The position numbers and the translations under genes were made by a program. Positions 60,962 to 64,000 of a DNA stretch of 64,000 bases are shown here, piece by piece. Origin of the DNA: Mortierella sp. BCC40632 (taxonomy: Eukaryota > Mortierellomycota > Mortierellomycetes > Mortierellales > Mortierellaceae); NCBI GenBank assembly GCA_011634665.1, contig WAEK01000029.1, forward strand, positions 125,001-189,000, in the 5' to 3' direction. A model generated the notes under the pieces. That model did not search any database. It saw nothing but the letters and a program-made list of their open reading frames with translations, and had not been told where the DNA came from. Positions within the stretch are counted from its first letter, which is position 1. Every line of letters starts with the position of its first letter.

Positions 60962-63900
60962 CTATGCAACAATCAACACATCCAACCGGTTCAGCTTGGC
61001 GTACGTGTCTGCAGGCATCCTGAATTTGATCGATCCAGCAAACATCATCAAGGTTCTTGCTCTCCGCTTCAACATGTTCATATGCTATCGATTAAGGATC
61101 CAAAAAGATATGGAGTGAGAAACAGACATGTATTCCTTATCGGCAATAACGACCAAGGCAAAAGGAAAAAGGAAAAATAAAATAAAATAAACAACACAAT
61201 TGCACCTACATCGCGACGACCAGTCTCGTCATATGGCGACATCTTGAGAGATTGATAGAGCTTGTAAAGACTCTCCATCGTCTTGAGCAGAACTTCAGGA
61301 AAGTTCCTTGCGACACATTCATCCAAAGCCTGGAACTTTTCGGCTCTCTTGGAGATCATGGACATGTCCGCCTCCAATGGGATCAAATCCAACTCTTCAA
61401 TCACATTTATAGCCGCCTCGTACTTGGCACGGTCATACAACTCCATAAACTCTGCCAACTTCATCAAGGTACTGCACGTCTCCAAATGCTTGGGAAGGAT
61501 CTGCTGGTTCACTCGAGGGTCTGAGACATATTCGTTCACAAGTCGGCGGATTGCTGGAATGCTAGTGCTCGTTTCCAGACCAGAGCTCTGCATTCCTGGA
61601 TTCGAGATCGCCTCAGCAAGCTGCCTGTTCAAAAGTTCAACAACTTGGTTGTACGCTTCCGCAATACTATACAGCTGGATGGCATCCTCGACACGACCCT
61701 CCTTTGCCTTGCTCTTGGCTGCCTCGATGGTAATGTCCTTCACAAACTGGCCGCTGTTCTGGATCTTGATCAATCGGAGATATTTCTCAATAACACCAGG
61801 GGAGTTGATACCATGCTTTGTTGTTCCCAACAATGCTGCATAATCGTTTGATTGAAGAACGAGCTCCTGGATGTAGTTGTGGCAGAGCGAGATCTGCTCT
61901 TGGTTCGTCCTTTCGCTCAAGTCGGTGTTGAGACAGATCTGGTAGAGATAGATCAAAGCCTCTGTTGGGTAGCGTTCAGCAATGATTCGAGCCTGATAAT
62001 GCATAAGCTCTGTAAAGTTGAAATGAGCAGTCTCGCGACCTTCAGAATCCACGGATGTGGAGAATGGATTAGGGTCAGAAACCCGATGAACAGATGGAAT
62101 GCGGAGAAGACCATAGTACGTGAGTGTGATCGCAATATGCACCGTCTCCAGGTTGTATGCCTTGAAAGAAGTGAGGTAGTGCAGAGCCTGGCAATAGAGT
62201 GAAGAATGGACACAAGTCAATAAGATACTCCATAACGCATCGAGCTCATAGAAAGGTTGAGAAGGATTGCCCTTGGCTATGGTCTTACCCGCTCAAACTG
62301 TTGAGAATAGATAAGAGCCTGAACGTATTGAAGAGGATTGTTGCCCTTAGGGTTGAAGTGATTTGGTCCGAGCTTGTTGATAAGCTTCTGGAAGTCTGCG
62401 AGGTCGTATTTGTCCTGTGGGTTCATGTCATTCTTTGACTCGCGGATAACCGAGAGCTACCAAGCAGAATAAAAAGAAGTGTGAGTATGTTGCATTCATT
62501 CCTCCATTCGCTTTGTTGCTACTTTTGGCACGCTAAGTACTAGGGCTTACCTGGAACCAAATAAAGTCCTCAACAGCATTCATGACTGGTGTGGTTTGCT
62601 TGTTCAACTCGCATCTACCAACAAGCTTGTAGAGGGTGAGCTTGTATGGGTCTACAGTATCCGAGCTGTAACGGATTCTCTGGTTATAGTCCGACAGAAT
62701 TCTCTCCTGTTCCTGAGGGGACAAAACACGGTCATCGTTTCCGAGATAAGACACCAAGTAGGTGATGAACTGTCGGTCCGCGGGGCTAAAGTGCATTTCA
62801 TACTCCTTGGCAAAGTTCAGCGCCTCTGTTGCATGTCCTGATCTGAGCATATAGTACATAATGCCCCACAAGGCATATCCATCATACACCTAAATACAAA
62901 GTAAAGAAAGGGGTTTAAAAGCTTGCACTCGTGGTAAAAACCCAATATATTATCAACAAAACAATATTTACCTCCAAGTTGGGCAGAGACCACTGTCCTT
63001 GGCGGAAGTACTTGAGTTGGACAAAAGCACGAAGGTTGTTGACCAGCGAAGGAACACCTCCCAGATTTGCCTCCATTGGGTTCTCTTTCAAAGTGCGTTC
63101 AACATGCTTCAAAAATTGGTTCTCCAGAAAAGCCCTCGATCCTCTAGTAAGATGCTGACGCAGATTCGTAGAGGCTGTACTCGAATATGGTGACATCAGG
63201 TAGGCGTTGGCATACACACGCTCCTTTAAGACCTGGCTCTGGAACCGTCCACCTCGCAGCTCATGCTCTCCAAGAACTGAAGCCAACAATTCCCATGTTT
63301 CCTTCACTTTGCTGTTGGGCTATAGTCGCAATAATTCAAGCGATTGGAGGTTTGTTAATAATTTTCAACTTAATTAGGATAGTGACCGGCTTAGTGACAA
63401 GGTAGGAACATACCTGATCTCTATGAGCAACTTGAGAGGCATCTACGAAAGAGTTCGTCAAGGGGAATCCAAGACCCTGGAGCCGAGCCTCACACAGGTC
63501 ATAAAGAACCTTGAAGTATGGCTTGAGCTTGCTAAAGTCCATAGAAACGGGGGTCTGGCTGAATCCTGGAGCGTATGACGACTATTAATAGTTTGGCGAA
63601 TTAATGATATTATACTACACTTCCGATGGCTCTACCGATGAAGCGAAGTAATGCATATCAATGGGGCTGTTCTTTTAGTATCCATACCATTTGTGACAGT
63701 CCAAGACTTGACGATCCGCCGAAGGATCTCATTCCCGTAGATTCAGTCTCCTCTCCTCCAGTCAGTCCCTGGTGTTGACCGAGCTCTTCGAAGATTCTCT
63801 TTTTTGTTCTTTCCCAATCATAGTTCAATGAAGACTCAAAGTTGGAGTCAAAGTCCAGGACAGTCTATTGTAAATAATAGTAATAATAATAATAATAAAA

Positions 63901-64000
63901 GAGGAGGTCATTAGGAATTGAGCTTCACGGCGGGAGTCTCGGGAGTAATAGGTAATTCAGACATACCTCGCGTCTGCTCTCGTCGATAGTGTTGACAATG
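60962..64000 (-). CDS. NIC96: Nucleoporin Nic96/Nup93, 5' end outside the window
   Basis: Scaffold nucleoporin of the inner ring of the nuclear pore, linking the Nup188/Nup192 class to the central channel Nups. Exons on the minus strand: edge-63967, 63864-63688, 63581-63414, 63319-62972, 62889-62551, 62456-62289, 62187-61210, 61084-60962; every junction is in phase 0 and gives 777 residues. Recognisable segments: TIDESRRETVLDFDSNFE (N-terminal helical part), WSLPNLEVYDGYALWGIMYY, ADFQKLINKLGPNHF, ALHYLTSFKAYN, a long alpha-solenoid, and the conserved end RARTLMMFAGSIKFRMPADT. Family members are about 820-840 aa, so roughly 50-70 N-terminal residues lie beyond the edge. Introns are 82-125 nt. 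No damage seen. Confidence 0.94.

Overview
The window reads as eukaryotic, most likely from an early-diverging fungus; Mortierellomycota/Mucoromycota is a guess from gene style. The genes carry several short GT-AG introns, proteins are rich in Q, S, T and P tracts, and intergenic DNA is full of CT/GA microsatellites and long poly-A/T runs. No bacterial operon structure, rRNA, CRISPR array or convincing tRNA was seen. Gene models were spliced by hand, using reading phase and family conservation.

Layout: a possible exon runs off the left edge (1-124, minus), followed by a CT-rich leader. 6109-9690 (+) is a seven-exon KDM4-type histone demethylase (JmjN, JmjC, extended PHD, one Tudor-like segment). 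11064-11327 (-) encodes a small secreted 12-cysteine protein. 12231-28064 is a very large palindrome: two arms of about 7.3 kb around a 1157-bp spacer, with no convincing intact gene but several protein-like fragments, chiefly in the spacer. 29525-30753 (+) is a CDGSH iron-sulfur protein with a 17-nt micro-exon. 34796-37369 (+) is an intronless Gln-rich protein of unknown function. 38117-42245 (-) is an Sds3/BRMS1-like protein with AT-hooks, a likely Rpd3/Sin3 histone deacetylase subunit. 46179-54493 (+) is a very large regulator joining an Spt23/Mga2-like half (DNA-binding region, IPT/TIG, ankyrin) to three Crz1-like C2H2 fingers. 55086-58129 (-) is a type III glutamine synthetase. 60962 to the right edge (-) is the scaffold nucleoporin Nic96/Nup93, whose 5' end lies outside.

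The genes do not form one pathway. Three of the larger ones (KDM4, Sds3-like, IPT-ANK-zinc finger) are nuclear regulators, beside nitrogen assimilation, iron-sulfur, nuclear pore and secreted-protein genes. The two most unusual items are the palindrome, whose arms are nearly identical except at their outer edges, and the IPT-ankyrin-C2H2 fusion, which lacks any visible membrane anchor.
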